From contig CAILNT010000084.1 of assembly GCA_903835655.1 (NCBI GenBank), forward strand, positions 1 to 62,389: 62,389 nt of DNA, read 5' to 3'. A program made the translations under genes and the position numbers. Positions 49,349 to 62,389 of this stretch are shown piece by piece. The stretch is from an uncultured Pseudomonadota bacterium (lineage in GTDB: Bacteria; Pseudomonadota; Gammaproteobacteria; Burkholderiales; Thiobacillaceae). Every line of letters starts with the position of its first letter. The stretch's first letter is position 1. The notes beneath the pieces are model-generated. The model was not told the DNA's origin and did not search any database. It saw nothing but the letters and a program-made list of their open reading frames with translations.

Positions 49349-51511
49349 TTAGTAAACGCGTGGCAGGTCGCTATCCGCCCCTCGCGACTCGCCGCCTTCC
49401 ACCAACGCCGGCAGACTGATGCAGATGCGCGCGCCACCCGTTTCCGGATTGTCCACCGCTATGCTGCCGTGATGCTCTTCCACGATCTTCTTCACTACCG
49501 GCAAACCCAGACCGGTGCCCTTGGGTTTGCTGGTGACATAGGGCTCGAACAATCGATCCCATAGTTCCGCGGGAAACCCCGGGCCATTATCCTGAACGCA
49601 CAAGCTTACCTGACTCCCGTGCAGGGACGTACTTACCGACACCCGCGGCGACGCCACATTCTCCAGTGCTTCCTGGGCATTCTTCACCAGATTGACCAGT
49701 ACCTGTCCCAGCAGGGCGGGGTCGCCCGCCACGCCTGGCAGATCGGGGGCGAGGTGGCTCTCGATGGGGATGCCGCCTTCGTACATGTGCAACACTTCAC
49801 CGACCATGACGTTGATGTCCAGGCGCTCGATACGCGGCGAGGGCAGGCGGGCGTATTGGGCGAAGGCATCGACCAGCCCCTTCATCGCCGCGACCTGGCC
49901 GACGATGGTGGCAGTAGCGCGTATGAGGGTATCCCGGGCGGGCCCGTCGAGTTTGTCGGCCAGTTTCGCTTCCAGTCGCTCGGCGGAAAGCTGAATCGGG
50001 GTCAACGGATTCTTGATCTCGTGCGCCATGCGCCGTGCCACCTCACCCCAGGCGGCATCGCGTTGCGCTTGCAGCAACTGCGTGACGTCGTCGAGTACCA
50101 GCACGTAGTCGGGTGTGTCACCGCTCGTGAGCGGAGTGCCACGGGCCAGCAGGATACGCTTCCCCGTGGGCATGGACAGTTCGATCTGTTCACGCCAGGG
50201 GCGCGTCGGGCCGTCGTGAAAATGCCGCGCCATATCTTCGGCAAAACCGCTCAGGCCCGGATTACGACTCCCCAGCTCGGTGAGCGCGCGCCCTTCCAGC
50301 TCCGTGCGCGAAATGCCCAGCAAGACCGCCGCCGCGGGATTGACGACGCGAACGGCGAGGTTGTGTTCCAGCGTCACGACGCCGGTGGTCACGCTGGAAA
50401 GCACGCCTTCGAGGTATGCGTTCGCTTCCAGCAACTGGTCGCGGCTTTCCTCGGCTGCCGCGCGTGCGTCCGAGAGCTGCCGGGTCATGCGGTTGAACGA
50501 GTGCGTGAGCATGCCCAGTTCGTCTCGACTCGACACCGTCTGCACCTCGGTAAAATCCCCTCGCGCCACCGCCCGGGTGCCACGCGCCAGGGCGCGCAAG
50601 GGGGCGGCGAGTCGCTCGGAGAGCAAAAAAGCCAGCGAAAAAGCGGAAAACAGGGCCAAGGCCAGGGCCAGGGTGAGGGAAATACCATACAGGCGCTTCA
50701 GCCCCAGGCGCGAGACCAGCAGTTCCTGGTAGCCCTGGCGCGCCTCTTCCACCTGTTGCGCATCCTGCGCGAGTTGCCGGGGCACTGGTTGCAGCACCTG
50801 CACCACACGCGGGCGCTCCGACAGGGAGGCCATGTTCACCGGTGCGACCACGCGCACCATGATGCCACCCGAGCCCGCGGCTTGCAGGCGCGACCAGGTT
50901 TTTTGCAGGCGCGCCTGCCAGATCGAAGCGTGCTCCGGCTGCCTGGGCAAGGTGCTGCTGCGGTCGGAAGAAGAAAAACCCAGCAGGTTGCCGTTGATGT
51001 CGAATAGTCCCAACTCCTGCACTCCCGCGGCTTCGCGCAGGTCGTCCAGGCGCGCCGCCTGAAGGATAGGCGGCAGATCGCCCAGTTGCTGGGCCAGATG
51101 CTCGGTCTTCTTCGCGGTTTCCTGCTGCACGTGATCCAGAGCCGACTGCCCCAGGGCAAGGCCGCCCTCCAGCGCGTTCTCCATGCGCACATCGAACCAG
51201 GATTCGATGGAGCGAATCAGGAACTGCACCGAGACACCGTAGACCACCAGTCCCGGCGCCAACGACATGAGTCCGATGATGAGAAACAGGCGAGCGGTAA
51301 GCTTGGCCCCGAATACGCCGGCGCGGATACGCCGCACCAGGAGAAAGGCCTGATAGACGATCAGCGCGGCCAGTCCCGCCCCCGCGGCGACGGTGATCCA
51401 GAGCAGAAGCTGAATATTACCGGCGAAGAAAGCGGTATTGCTGGCCGCGGTGGCCAGCAGCCCGATCAGGGCCGAACCGAGGAGCAGGCTGACTGCTATG
51501 AGATAGAACAT
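49349..51511 (-). CDS. ntrY: NtrY-like transmembrane sensor histidine kinase
   Basis: About 720 aa. Three N-terminal TM helices (LIAVSLLLGSALIGLLATAA, ITVAAGAGLAALIVYQAFLL, LIIGLMSLAPGLVVYGVSV) precede a periplasmic region. A fourth TM (LALALALFSAFSLAFLLSER) leads into HAMP, then PAS (LEGVLSSVTTGVVTLEHNLA), HisKA (RRMAHEIKNPLTPIQLSAER) and the ATPase domain (PYVTSKPKGTGLGLPVVKKI). Start ATG 51511 (MFYLIAVSL) is preferred because the longer frame lacks family features. Partner of NtrX; sensed signal unknown (nitrogen or redox in relatives). Confidence 0.93.
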   Translation of the reverse strand: MFYLIAVSLLLGSALIGLLATAASNTAFFAGNIQLLLWITVAAGAGLAALIVYQAFLLVRRIRAGVFGAKLTARLFLIIGLMSLAPGLVVYGVSVQFLIRSIESWFDVRMENALEGGLALGQSALDHVQQETAKKTEHLAQQLGDLPPILQAARLDDLREAAGVQELGLFDINGNLLGFSSSDRSSTLPRQPEHASIWQARLQKTWSRLQAAGSGGIMVRVVAPVNMASLSERPRVVQVLQPVPRQLAQDAQQVEEARQGYQELLVSRLGLKRLYGISLTLALALALFSAFSLAFLLSERLAAPLRALARGTRAVARGDFTEVQTVSSRDELGMLTHSFNRMTRQLSDARAAAEESRDQLLEANAYLEGVLSSVTTGVVTLEHNLAVRVVNPAAAVLLGISRTELEGRALTELGSRNPGLSGFAEDMARHFHDGPTRPWREQIELSMPTGKRILLARGTPLTSGDTPDYVLVLDDVTQLLQAQRDAAWGEVARRMAHEIKNPLTPIQLSAERLEAKLADKLDGPARDTLIRATATIVGQVAAMKGLVDAFAQYARLPSPRIERLDINVMVGEVLHMYEGGIPIESHLAPDLPGVAGDPALLGQVLVNLVKNAQEALENVASPRVSVSTSLHGSQVSLCVQDNGPGFPAELWDRLFEPYVTSKPKGTGLGLPVVKKIVEEHHGSIAVDNPETGGARICISLPALVEGGESRGADSDLPRVY

Positions 51512-51533
51512 TAGACTGCTGCGCGGTAGGGCA

Positions 51534-52118
51534 TCAGTATCTGAATATGCGTTCCTGCCAGCCGGAATCGAGCTGCCAACGGCCGGAGGAGGCCAGGGCA
51601 TTCACCTGTAGGGGCTTGGGCAGTTGCGAGACATCGAGGTAGAGACGCACGTAGATCTTGTATTCGGATTTTCTTTTCATCTGTCTGACGTTGACCACGG
51701 CCCAATCGCGCAGGTCGCCCACCACGCGCAGGGCATCGGCCAGAGTCTCGTGCTCGCTGGAAACACCATTGAGGCTGACGTAGTACTGGCGCAACAGCGC
51801 GTTATAGGAAAGGCGCACGCTGCGATCCAGATCGGAGAGGCCCTCGGCCAGCCACCAATCGCGTTCACGTTCCGCCTCGACCGCCTGCACGAAGGTGAGT
51901 TGCACGCCGCGGCGCAGAGCATCGTCCAGGGTGGGTGACAGTTGAATGGAGAAACCACCGATCAAGTGGAACAACTCCCCTCTTTGCACCACGTCGATCT
52001 GTTGCACCTGGATGCCCTCGGCGCGGGCGGAGGAAACAATGGCACCCACCCCGGCCAACAAGGCCAGGACGGCAAGCAGGAAATTACGCCTTGAGAAAAC
52101 GTGCATAAAAAAATCCAT
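51534..52118 (-). CDS. DUF4390 exported protein
   Basis: About 194 aa, an exported protein always seen between rsmB and ntrY in betaproteobacteria (recalled). The signal peptide (FLLAVLALLAGVGAIVSSARA) is followed by a beta-rich body (LFHLIGGFSIQLSPTLDDAL, VQLTFVQAVEAERERDWWL, VRLSYNALLRQYYVSLNG). ATG 52118 has GGGAG 4-5 nt upstream; ATG 52106 is the alternative. Its start lies inside the rsmB end. Function unknown, possibly linked to NtrY sensing. Confidence 0.85.
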   Translation of the reverse strand: MDFFMHVFSRRNFLLAVLALLAGVGAIVSSARAEGIQVQQIDVVQRGELFHLIGGFSIQLSPTLDDALRRGVQLTFVQAVEAERERDWWLAEGLSDLDRSVRLSYNALLRQYYVSLNGVSSEHETLADALRVVGDLRDWAVVNVRQMKRKSEYKIYVRLYLDVSQLPKPLQVNALASSGRWQLDSGWQERIFRY

Positions 52119-53373
52119 CCATCTCCCAACTCGGGAGCAACTGCCCTGCTCGTGTTCCCGCAACGGCTTCACTGCTCGCGTCGGGATGACGGGCCAGGAA
52201 GGCAGCCACCTGATCGGCGTTTTCCTCATGGAACAGGCTACAGGTGGCATAGAGCATTGTGCCAGCCGGCTTCAGCAGCGGCCACAAAGCGTCCATGAGG
52301 CGGCGCTGCTGGCGCGCCATGTGTTGCAGATCCTCTGGTCGCTTCAGCCATTTTCCATCGGGATGACGGCGCACCACGCCGGATGCTGTGCAAGGCGCGT
52401 CGAGCAGGATGCGATCGAAGGCCCGCCCGTCCCACCAGGCCTCGGGGTCACCCGCATCCCCCACCCGCAAGGTTGCGGACAGACCCAGGCGATCGAGATT
52501 CTCGCGCACTCGGGTCAGTCGGTCGGCATCGCTATCCAGGGCCACCAGATCGAGGTCGTGCAGTTCCAGGAGATGGCCGGTTTTGCCGCCGGGCGCGGCA
52601 CAGGCATCCAACACCCGCATGCCCGCCGCGCCCCCGAGACAGGGGGCGGCGAACTGAGCGCCGAGGTCCTGTACCGAAACCAGTCCGTCGAAGAAGCCCG
52701 GCAGCATGCCCACCGCCACGGGCCGCAGCAAGGTCAAGGAGGCATCTCCGTTTTGTCTGGCCTCGATGCCGGCTTGTGTCAGTTTGGCAAGATATTCGCA
52801 GACGCTGCCGCGCCGCCGGTTCACCCGCAGGGTCATGGGTGGATGCCTGTCCTGGGCGGCGGCTATGGCCTCCCAATCGTCGGGATATTGCGTTTGCAAT
52901 CGCTCCAACCACCACAGCGGAAGATTCCAGCGCGCCACCGGATCCAGTGTGGCGGCCGCCTCCAACTCGGCGCGGCGGCGCTGGTAATTGCGCAGCACCG
53001 CGTTGACGAAACCACGGGCCTGGGGATATCGGGCTGCGGCGCCGGCGACGGCCTCGTTCACGACCGCGTAAGCAGGTGTCTCTCCCGCCTCCAGCTCGTG
53101 GAGGCCGACCAGCAGATGCCCGGACAGGGCAAGCGGCTTGAGGGGACGATCGCACAACAAATCGAGATAAAGGCGCAGGCGACCGGCATTGCGCAATGCG
53201 CCGTAGGCCAGGCTCTGCGCCGCCGCGAGTCCGTCGGGTGCCAGTCTGCGCAAATTCGCCAGCGACTGCGTCAGGCTGACCCCGTCGAGCAGGACGTCGT
53301 TGACCAGGTTCGCGGCCAGAATGCGTGGGTTGTTGGCGCAGGCGCCGGAGGGATCGCGGTTGGGAGCGGACAT
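52084..53373 (-). CDS. rsmB: 16S rRNA (cytosine-967-C5)-methyltransferase RsmB
   Basis: A 429-aa enzyme. The N-terminal NusB-like domain (RILAANLVNDVLLDG, QSLAYGALRNAGRL) is followed by the Rossmann methyltransferase: AdoMet motif VLDACAAPGGKTGHLLEL, LDAPCTASGVVRRHPDGKW with the catalytic Cys, and TMLYATCSLFHEENADQV with the second Cys. Modifies C967 of 16S rRNA with AdoMet. The usual upstream def-fmt pair is absent; an intergenic gap separates it from ftsH. Confidence 0.96.
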   Translation of the reverse strand: MSAPNRDPSGACANNPRILAANLVNDVLLDGVSLTQSLANLRRLAPDGLAAAQSLAYGALRNAGRLRLYLDLLCDRPLKPLALSGHLLVGLHELEAGETPAYAVVNEAVAGAAARYPQARGFVNAVLRNYQRRRAELEAAATLDPVARWNLPLWWLERLQTQYPDDWEAIAAAQDRHPPMTLRVNRRRGSVCEYLAKLTQAGIEARQNGDASLTLLRPVAVGMLPGFFDGLVSVQDLGAQFAAPCLGGAAGMRVLDACAAPGGKTGHLLELHDLDLVALDSDADRLTRVRENLDRLGLSATLRVGDAGDPEAWWDGRAFDRILLDAPCTASGVVRRHPDGKWLKRPEDLQHMARQQRRLMDALWPLLKPAGTMLYATCSLFHEENADQVAAFLARHPDASSEAVAGTRAGQLLPSWEMDGFFYARFLKA

Positions 53374-53495
53374 GGGCGCCCATTATCCCGGAAAAGTGCA
53401 CCCAGGATGGGCCCTATAAAAGCACCCCGGGAACCCCAGAAGAGGGGCACCCGCGGTAGCGCCCGGAAAACGCGATTCAGGAGTACCGCGGCACT

Positions 53496-55391
<1,896 letters not shown>

Positions 55392-55465
55392 TCCTTTGCA
55401 GGCATCTCGCCGCGGATGGGGAGAAGGTAGTCCAAATTCAGCAACGATTCAATGAAGTCGAGCAC

Positions 55466-56095
55466 TCAGGCACACGCCGCCTTCAAGCCGCGGCCCAATA
55501 AATACAACTCTCTACTGCGGTCGCGAGAGGCATCGGGCTTACGCGCCACCACTTTCTGGAAAACGGCCCGCATCGCCTTCATGTAATCCTCGAAGCCCGC
55601 GCCCTGAAACACCTTGACCAGAAACACGCCATCGGATTGCAGGTGTCCAGCCGCGAACTCCAGCGCCAGTTCTGCCAGCAGATAGCACCTGGCTTGGTCG
55701 GTGAAGACTACTCCAGTAATATTGGGGGCCATATCGGAAAGCACAAGGTCCGCGGCACGGCCCGCCATGGCCTCTTCCACACTGACCAGGCCAGCGGCCT
55801 CGGTGAAGTCGCCCTGAATGAACTCGACGTGATTCATCCCGGTCATCTCCAGCAGGTCGATGCCGATGATGCGCCCCTGGCCCTTCATTCGCTCCGCCGC
55901 CACCTGGCACCACCCGCCCGGGGCACAGCCCAGATCGACCAGCAACATGCCGGGCCGCAGCAGATGATCGTGGTCGTCGATCTCCATCAGCTTGTAGGCC
56001 GAGCGCGAGCGATAGCCTTGCTCCACGGATTGCTGCACATAGAAGTCGTTGACATGCCGCTGATGCCACTGCTTTGTTTTTGCTTGTCGTTTCAT
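55466..56095 (-). CDS. rlmE: 23S rRNA 2'-O-ribose methyltransferase RlmE
   Basis: A 209-aa FtsJ family enzyme that methylates U2552 of 23S rRNA with AdoMet. The N-terminal KTKQWHQRHVNDFYVQQS leads to the AdoMet site LLVDLGCAPGGWCQVAAER; the KDKE tetrad is visible in SAYKLMEID, LVLSDMAPNITG, FLVKVFQGAG and SRELYLLG. Co-oriented with ftsH (74-bp gap), divergent from yhbY. Confidence 0.97.
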   Translation of the reverse strand: MKRQAKTKQWHQRHVNDFYVQQSVEQGYRSRSAYKLMEIDDHDHLLRPGMLLVDLGCAPGGWCQVAAERMKGQGRIIGIDLLEMTGMNHVEFIQGDFTEAAGLVSVEEAMAGRAADLVLSDMAPNITGVVFTDQARCYLLAELALEFAAGHLQSDGVFLVKVFQGAGFEDYMKAMRAVFQKVVARKPDASRDRSRELYLLGRGLKAACA

Positions 56096-56259
56096 GGGGT
56101 TCCTTCTGAATCTTTGCAGAAATCACGTCTTCCGGGGCGACGATACAAAGCCATCATGCCAGGGCCATGCAAGCTCCACCCCACGTTCCCCGTAGTGTGT
56201 GCATTATCCCCGCCACCCGGCTAGACTGAAGCCTCCTCATTCGTGACAGCCATACGAAC

Positions 56260-56553
56260 ATGAAAGAACTCAGCGTCCTGCAGCGCAAATTTTTAAAAGC
56301 CCAGGCACACTCGCTCAAGCCGGTAGTGATGATCGGCAACCAGGGTCTGACCGAGGCGGTGATCAAGGAGGCCAAGGGGGCGCTCGCCGCGCACGAATTG
56401 ATCAAGGTGCGTGTGCTGGGAGACGACCGCACGGCGCGTGAAACCTGGTTCCAGGCCCTTTGCACTGCCCTGGACGCGGCGCCGGTGCAACACATCGGCA
56501 AGCTGTTGCTGCTCTACAAACCCGCGGAAAAAGCGAAGATCGTGCTGCCTTGA
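56260..56553 (+). CDS. yhbY: CRS1-YhbY RNA-binding protein
   Basis: A 97-aa KH-like (CRM domain) protein associated with pre-50S ribosomes. Signatures are LQRKFLKAQAHSLKPVVMIG, NQGLTEAVIKEAKGALAAHE, LIKVRV and the C-terminal IGKLLLLYKPAEKAKIVLP. Divergent from rlmE across ~165 bp, as in many betaproteobacteria. Length normal. Confidence 0.95.
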   Translation: MKELSVLQRKFLKAQAHSLKPVVMIGNQGLTEAVIKEAKGALAAHELIKVRVLGDDRTARETWFQALCTALDAAPVQHIGKLLLLYKPAEKAKIVLP

Positions 56554-56559
56554 CCCCCA

Positions 56560-56583
56560 GGCGGAACCGCTGCGTGTTCCGCC
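56560..56583. terminator. bidirectional hairpin between yhbY and DUF4149 gene
   Basis: 8-bp stem GGCGGAAC / GTTCCGCC with an 8-nt loop between convergent stops. No long T-run, so a weak terminator at best. Confidence 0.4.
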
Positions 56584-57036
56584 CTACAGCCGCTGTTTGG
56601 AGACCAGCGCCAAACCCAGCAGGCTTTCGATCAGATAGACCACGCTGGATATTCCATGCCAGGTGGCGAAACGGTCACGAAACAGACTCTCCATCACATC
56701 TTTCGGCATAGCCTGGTCCTTCAATTGTTGCAGGATGGGCTGAATGCCGAAATGCTGCGCCACGGTCAGCAACAGCATCAGCACCACGATCCAGAAAAAG
56801 CCCTGCTTCAGGGCCAATACGCCGAATCGGCTGAGACGGTGCATCAGCAACCAACCGCCGCAGACCAGGCCGACCCAGGCGATATGGCCGAATAGTTTGC
56901 CGGCCAGCATGCCCGCCAGCATGCGATCGGTCAGGCTATAGAACAAGGTGGGCGCAGCAAGATAGCCGACGGCCCAGAGGCCACCCACCCAGAGGGATAC
57001 GGCCCAGGCGGAGAGAAGATCGGGCAGGCGTTTCAT
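56584..57036 (-). CDS. DUF4149 membrane protein
   Basis: A 150-aa protein with four TM helices (LLSAWAVSLWVGGLWAVGYL, LFGHIAWVGLVCGGWLLMHR, FFWIVVLMLLLTVAQHFG, and the last near residues 130-147). It matches the DUF4149 family found downstream of greA in betaproteobacteria (recalled). Function unknown. Starts 7 nt after greA, so probably the same transcript. Confidence 0.88.
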   Translation of the reverse strand: MKRLPDLLSAWAVSLWVGGLWAVGYLAAPTLFYSLTDRMLAGMLAGKLFGHIAWVGLVCGGWLLMHRLSRFGVLALKQGFFWIVVLMLLLTVAQHFGIQPILQQLKDQAMPKDVMESLFRDRFATWHGISSVVYLIESLLGLALVSKQRL

Positions 57037-57043
57037 GCGCTAC

Positions 57044-57520
57044 TCAGAGGTAGTGGACATCGACGATCTCGTAATTCCGCAGCCCGCCCGGTGCGTTCAC
57101 CACGGCCACGTCACCCGCATACTTTCCGATCAGGGCGCGGGCGATGGGCGAGCCCACGGAGATCTTGCCGCCCTTGATATCGGCCTCATCGTCACCGACA
57201 ATCTGGTATCTCACCTCGTCACCGGTTTCCGCATCCACGAGTTCCACGGTGGCGCCAAAAACCACACGACCTTCGGCGTCCAGGTGGCGAGGGTCGATGA
57301 TCTGTGCATTGGCGAGCTTACCTTCGAGATCCTTGATGCGGCCCTCAATGAAGCCCTGCTTTTCCTTGGCGGCGTCGTATTCGGCGTTTTCCGACAAGTC
57401 GCCATGGGACCGCGCCTCGGCGATGGCCGCGATGACGCTGGGGCGCTCCACACTCTTGAGACGTTGCAGTTCGTGGCGCAGCTGCTCAGCACCGATGACC
57501 GTCAGAGGATATTTATTCAT
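57044..57520 (-). CDS. greA: transcription elongation factor GreA
   Basis: A 158-aa factor that rescues backtracked RNA polymerase by stimulating transcript cleavage. The N-terminal coiled coil ([20 protein letters not shown]) carries the tip with acidic residues ([20 protein letters not shown]), and the C-terminal domain ([38 protein letters not shown]) follows. Normal length. About 190 bp downstream of carB on the same strand. Confidence 0.97.
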   Translation of the reverse strand: MNKYPLTVIGAEQLRHELQRLKSVERPSVIAAIAEARSHGDLSENAEYDAAKEKQGFIEGRIKDLEGKLANAQIIDPRHLDAEGRVVFGATVELVDAETGDEVRYQIVGDDEADIKGGKISVGSPIARALIGKYAGDVAVVNAPGGLRNYEIVDVHYL

Positions 57521-57713
57521 TTGCGTAGTCAGCCTATTTCAGCAGGGGTTCTCCCCCTGGATTTACTACGGAGTTGAGAGCGGGACATGGCAGGTGGCAA
57601 TTTCGACGGAATGTATGCTTGCCCGCGAGGCGTTGGGCAAGCGCGGTGCTCGCATCCTGCGAGTATCCGTTTCGGTTCTTGGCACGGACCCTGTCCCCTG
57701 AAGGAAGCGCCGC

Positions 57714-60921
<3,208 letters not shown>

Positions 60922-60929
<8 letters not shown>

Positions 60930-62088
60930 TGTTCGCCTTATGGTTTGACCTATGGTCTGGCTTATCGTCTTGCATCATCTGGATGAAGCGGTCAAACAGA
61001 TAACCCACATCCTGTGGCCCGGGACTCGCTTCCGGGTGCCCCTGGAAGCTGAACGCGGGTACGTCGGTGCGGCGGATGCCTTGCAAGGAGCCATCGAACA
61101 GTGACACATGGGTGGCGCGTAGGGTATCCGGCAGGGAAGCCGCATCCACCGCGAAGCCGTGATTCTGGCTGGTAATGACGACGCGCTGGCTGTCCAGATC
61201 CTGCACGGGATGGTTTGCGCCGTGGTGGCCAAACTTCATTTTCACGGTGCGCGCGCCGGACGCGAGTGCCAGCAACTGATGCCCCAGGCAGATCCCGAAG
61301 GTGGGGATATGCGCCGCGGTGATTTCCTGGATGGCGCGGATGGCGTAATCGCAGGGCTCCGGGTCGCCTGGACCGTTGGAGAGCAGAACGCCATCCGGTT
61401 TCATGGCCAGGACTGCGCTGCCAGTAGTCTGGGCCGGCACGACAGTGATGCGGCAGCCGCGCATGGCGGCCATGCGCAGAATGTTGCGTTTCACGCCGAA
61501 GTCATAGGCCACGACATGATAGGGATAGGCCCCCGGGCGCTGGAAACCCCTGCCCAGGGCCCATTCCCCCTCCGTCCATTCATGCGCCTCACCACAGGTC
61601 ACGGCACGGGCGAGATCCGTACCCGCCATGCTGGGAAAGGCGCGCGCGCGCTCCAGGGCAGGCCCGACGTCGTCGGTTCCAGGCAGGATACAGCCGTTCT
61701 GGGCGCCAAATTCCCGTAGATGCCGAGTCAGTCGCCGCGTGTCGAGGCCGGATATGGCCGCGATGCCCCGTTCTTTCAGGTAATCGCCCAAGGTCTGCGT
61801 TTGGCGAAAATTACTGGCGCGCAGCGGCAGGTCACGAATGATCAACCCTGCTGCATGGACGCTGGAGGACTCCGCGTCCTCGGGATTAATCCCGACATTG
61901 CCGATGTGCGGATAGGTCAGCGTGACCAGCTGATTGCGATAGGACGGATCGGTCAGGATTTCCTGATAGCCAGTCATCGCCGTGTTGAACACGACCTCGC
62001 CGACCCCGACCGTATCGGCGCCGATGGATGTGCCCCGGAACACCGTACCGTCAGCCAGGGCAAGAATTGCGGGTGCGAACGCAGACAA
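60922..62088 (-). CDS. carA: carbamoyl-phosphate synthase small subunit CarA
   Basis: A 388-aa glutamine amidotransferase subunit. The N-terminal domain ([37 protein letters not shown]) is followed by the class I GATase domain with nucleophile [18 protein letters not shown] (Cys near 270) and [17 protein letters not shown] (His-Pro-Glu). Supplies ammonia to CarB. The C-terminal tail is short and His/Asn-rich. Its promoter is upstream at 62158-62186, with a hairpin in the leader. Confidence 0.97.
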
Positions 62089-62108
62089 GATAACCGTCCA
62101 GATGTGAA

Positions 62109-62139
62109 GAGCGGGGCGGGACTCGCGTCCACCCCGCTC
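62109..62139 (-). promoter_or_regulatory. hairpin in the carA leader
   Basis: Inverted repeat GAGCGGGG (62109-62116) / CCCCGCTC (62132-62139) within the carA 5' leader, about 20 nt before the start codon. No T-run follows, so attenuator by termination is unlikely; it may mask the start region. Confidence 0.45.
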
Positions 62140-62157
62140 AATTTAAGATTGGTGCAA

Positions 62158-62186
62158 ATTATACGTTTTTGGTGTCACCAGCTCAA
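62158..62186 (-). promoter_or_regulatory. sigma-70 promoter of carAB
   Basis: On the minus strand TTGAGC - 17 bp - TATAAT (-35 at 62186-62181, -10 at 62163-62158). The -10 is consensus, the -35 shares TTGA. The predicted start near 62151 leaves a leader of ~60 nt. Confidence 0.7.
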
Positions 62187-62259
62187 TCGTGGATTGTCGC
62201 GTCTGGCCCGCCAAGGGTAGGCGCGGCAAGGTTTCCTGACACTTGAGGCTGATCGCCTA

Positions 62260-62304
62260 TAAAAGCAAAACCCCCACGGAGTCGAAGGACTAGGCGGGGG
62301 TTTT
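62260..62304 (-). terminator. rrn operon terminator
   Basis: Stem AAAACCCCC (62267-62275) / GGGGGTTTT (62296-62304) followed on the minus strand by T-rich sequence, just beyond the 5S rRNA 3' end. Confidence 0.85.
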
Positions 62305-62313
62305 GTATGAGGA

Positions 62314-62389
62314 GTCTGGCGATGACCTACTTTCGCCGGCGCGAAGCCGACTATCATTGGCGCGGACATGTTTCACGGTCCTGTTCGGA
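62314..62389 (-). rRNA. 5S rRNA, 3' part (gene continues beyond the window)
   Basis: The minus strand reads through CCGAACAGGACCGTGAAAC, the GCGCCAATGATAGT helix and ends GAAAGTAGGTCATCGCCAGA, the classic 3' half of bacterial 5S rRNA. The 5' end lies outside the window. The 3' boundary is set within a few bases. It implies a ribosomal operon ending just upstream of carAB, on the same strand. Confidence 0.9.

Noticed and set aside
57521-57713. Possible small gene between greA and carB
   Set aside because: The frames here lack a ribosome site and any protein-like pattern; it is treated as plain intergenic sequence.

Overview
The window looks like a chromosomal segment of a high-GC, motile betaproteobacterium. 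The gene order carA-carB-greA-DUF4149 / yhbY / rlmE-ftsH, and rsmB-DUF4390-ntrY-ntrX-trkA-trkH running into pilS-pilR, is typical of that class. The polar-type flagellar set flhB-flhA-flhF-flhG-fliA-motC-motD fits a Thiobacillus/Nitrosomonadales-like lineage. The family-level placement is inference from gene order and protein style, not from a search.

Layout. (1) 1-2728: a tightly overlapping four-gene cassette built around a large serine recombinase (74-aa protein, DUF2924 protein, recombinase, HTH protein). (2) 3004-17022: a ~14 kb genomic island integrated in the 3' half of tRNA-Phe(GAA). A 47-bp piece of the tRNA is duplicated exactly at 3004-3050 and 16976-17022, and a tyrosine integrase lies next to the intact tRNA. 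The island holds the integrase, an AlpA/Xis-like HTH protein, a 27-aa membrane mini-protein, a primase-helicase (Toprim + DUF927), a complete type III restriction-modification system (mod, res) with a divergent XRE regulator and a perfect palindrome at the regulator's start, and a run of little-known cargo genes. The cargo comprises a Cys-rich protein, two hypotheticals, a SpoT-like HD hydrolase and an orphan integrase arm-binding-like domain. Candidate integrase arm sites and tandem GGGGTTTCA nonamers are also present. (3) 17241-18508: DUF971 protein and a fructosamine-kinase-like enzyme. (4) 18550-26618: late flagellar/motor operon. (5) 26878-29306: a response regulator-TPR protein and a small histidine kinase behind a good FliA (sigma-28) promoter. 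(6) 29331-33949: MarR regulator with a 28-bp palindromic operator, and an EmrAB-OprM-type efflux operon. (7) 33951-41415: moaE, a hybrid sensor kinase paired with a periplasmic binding protein, a Na+/Ca2+-exchanger-like protein, and a PAS protein/CZB chemoreceptor pair with a FliA-like promoter. (8) 41609-53373: rsmB-DUF4390-ntrYX-trkAH-two small genes-pilSR, all on the minus strand. (9) 53496-62088: ftsH, rlmE, yhbY, DUF4149, greA, carB, carA. (10) 62314-62389: 3' part of a 5S rRNA with the rrn terminator.

How they work together: the island carries its own replication/integration functions, and its R-M system could stabilise it and defend against phage. The flagellar block, the sigma-28-driven two-component pair and the PAS/CZB receptor form one motility regulon with fliA in the same window. 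Points that stand out are an FlhG without a P-loop, an FlhB whose cleavage motif is NPMH rather than NPTH, and an NtrX whose AAA+ domain has lost both nucleotide-binding and sigma-54 contact motifs.
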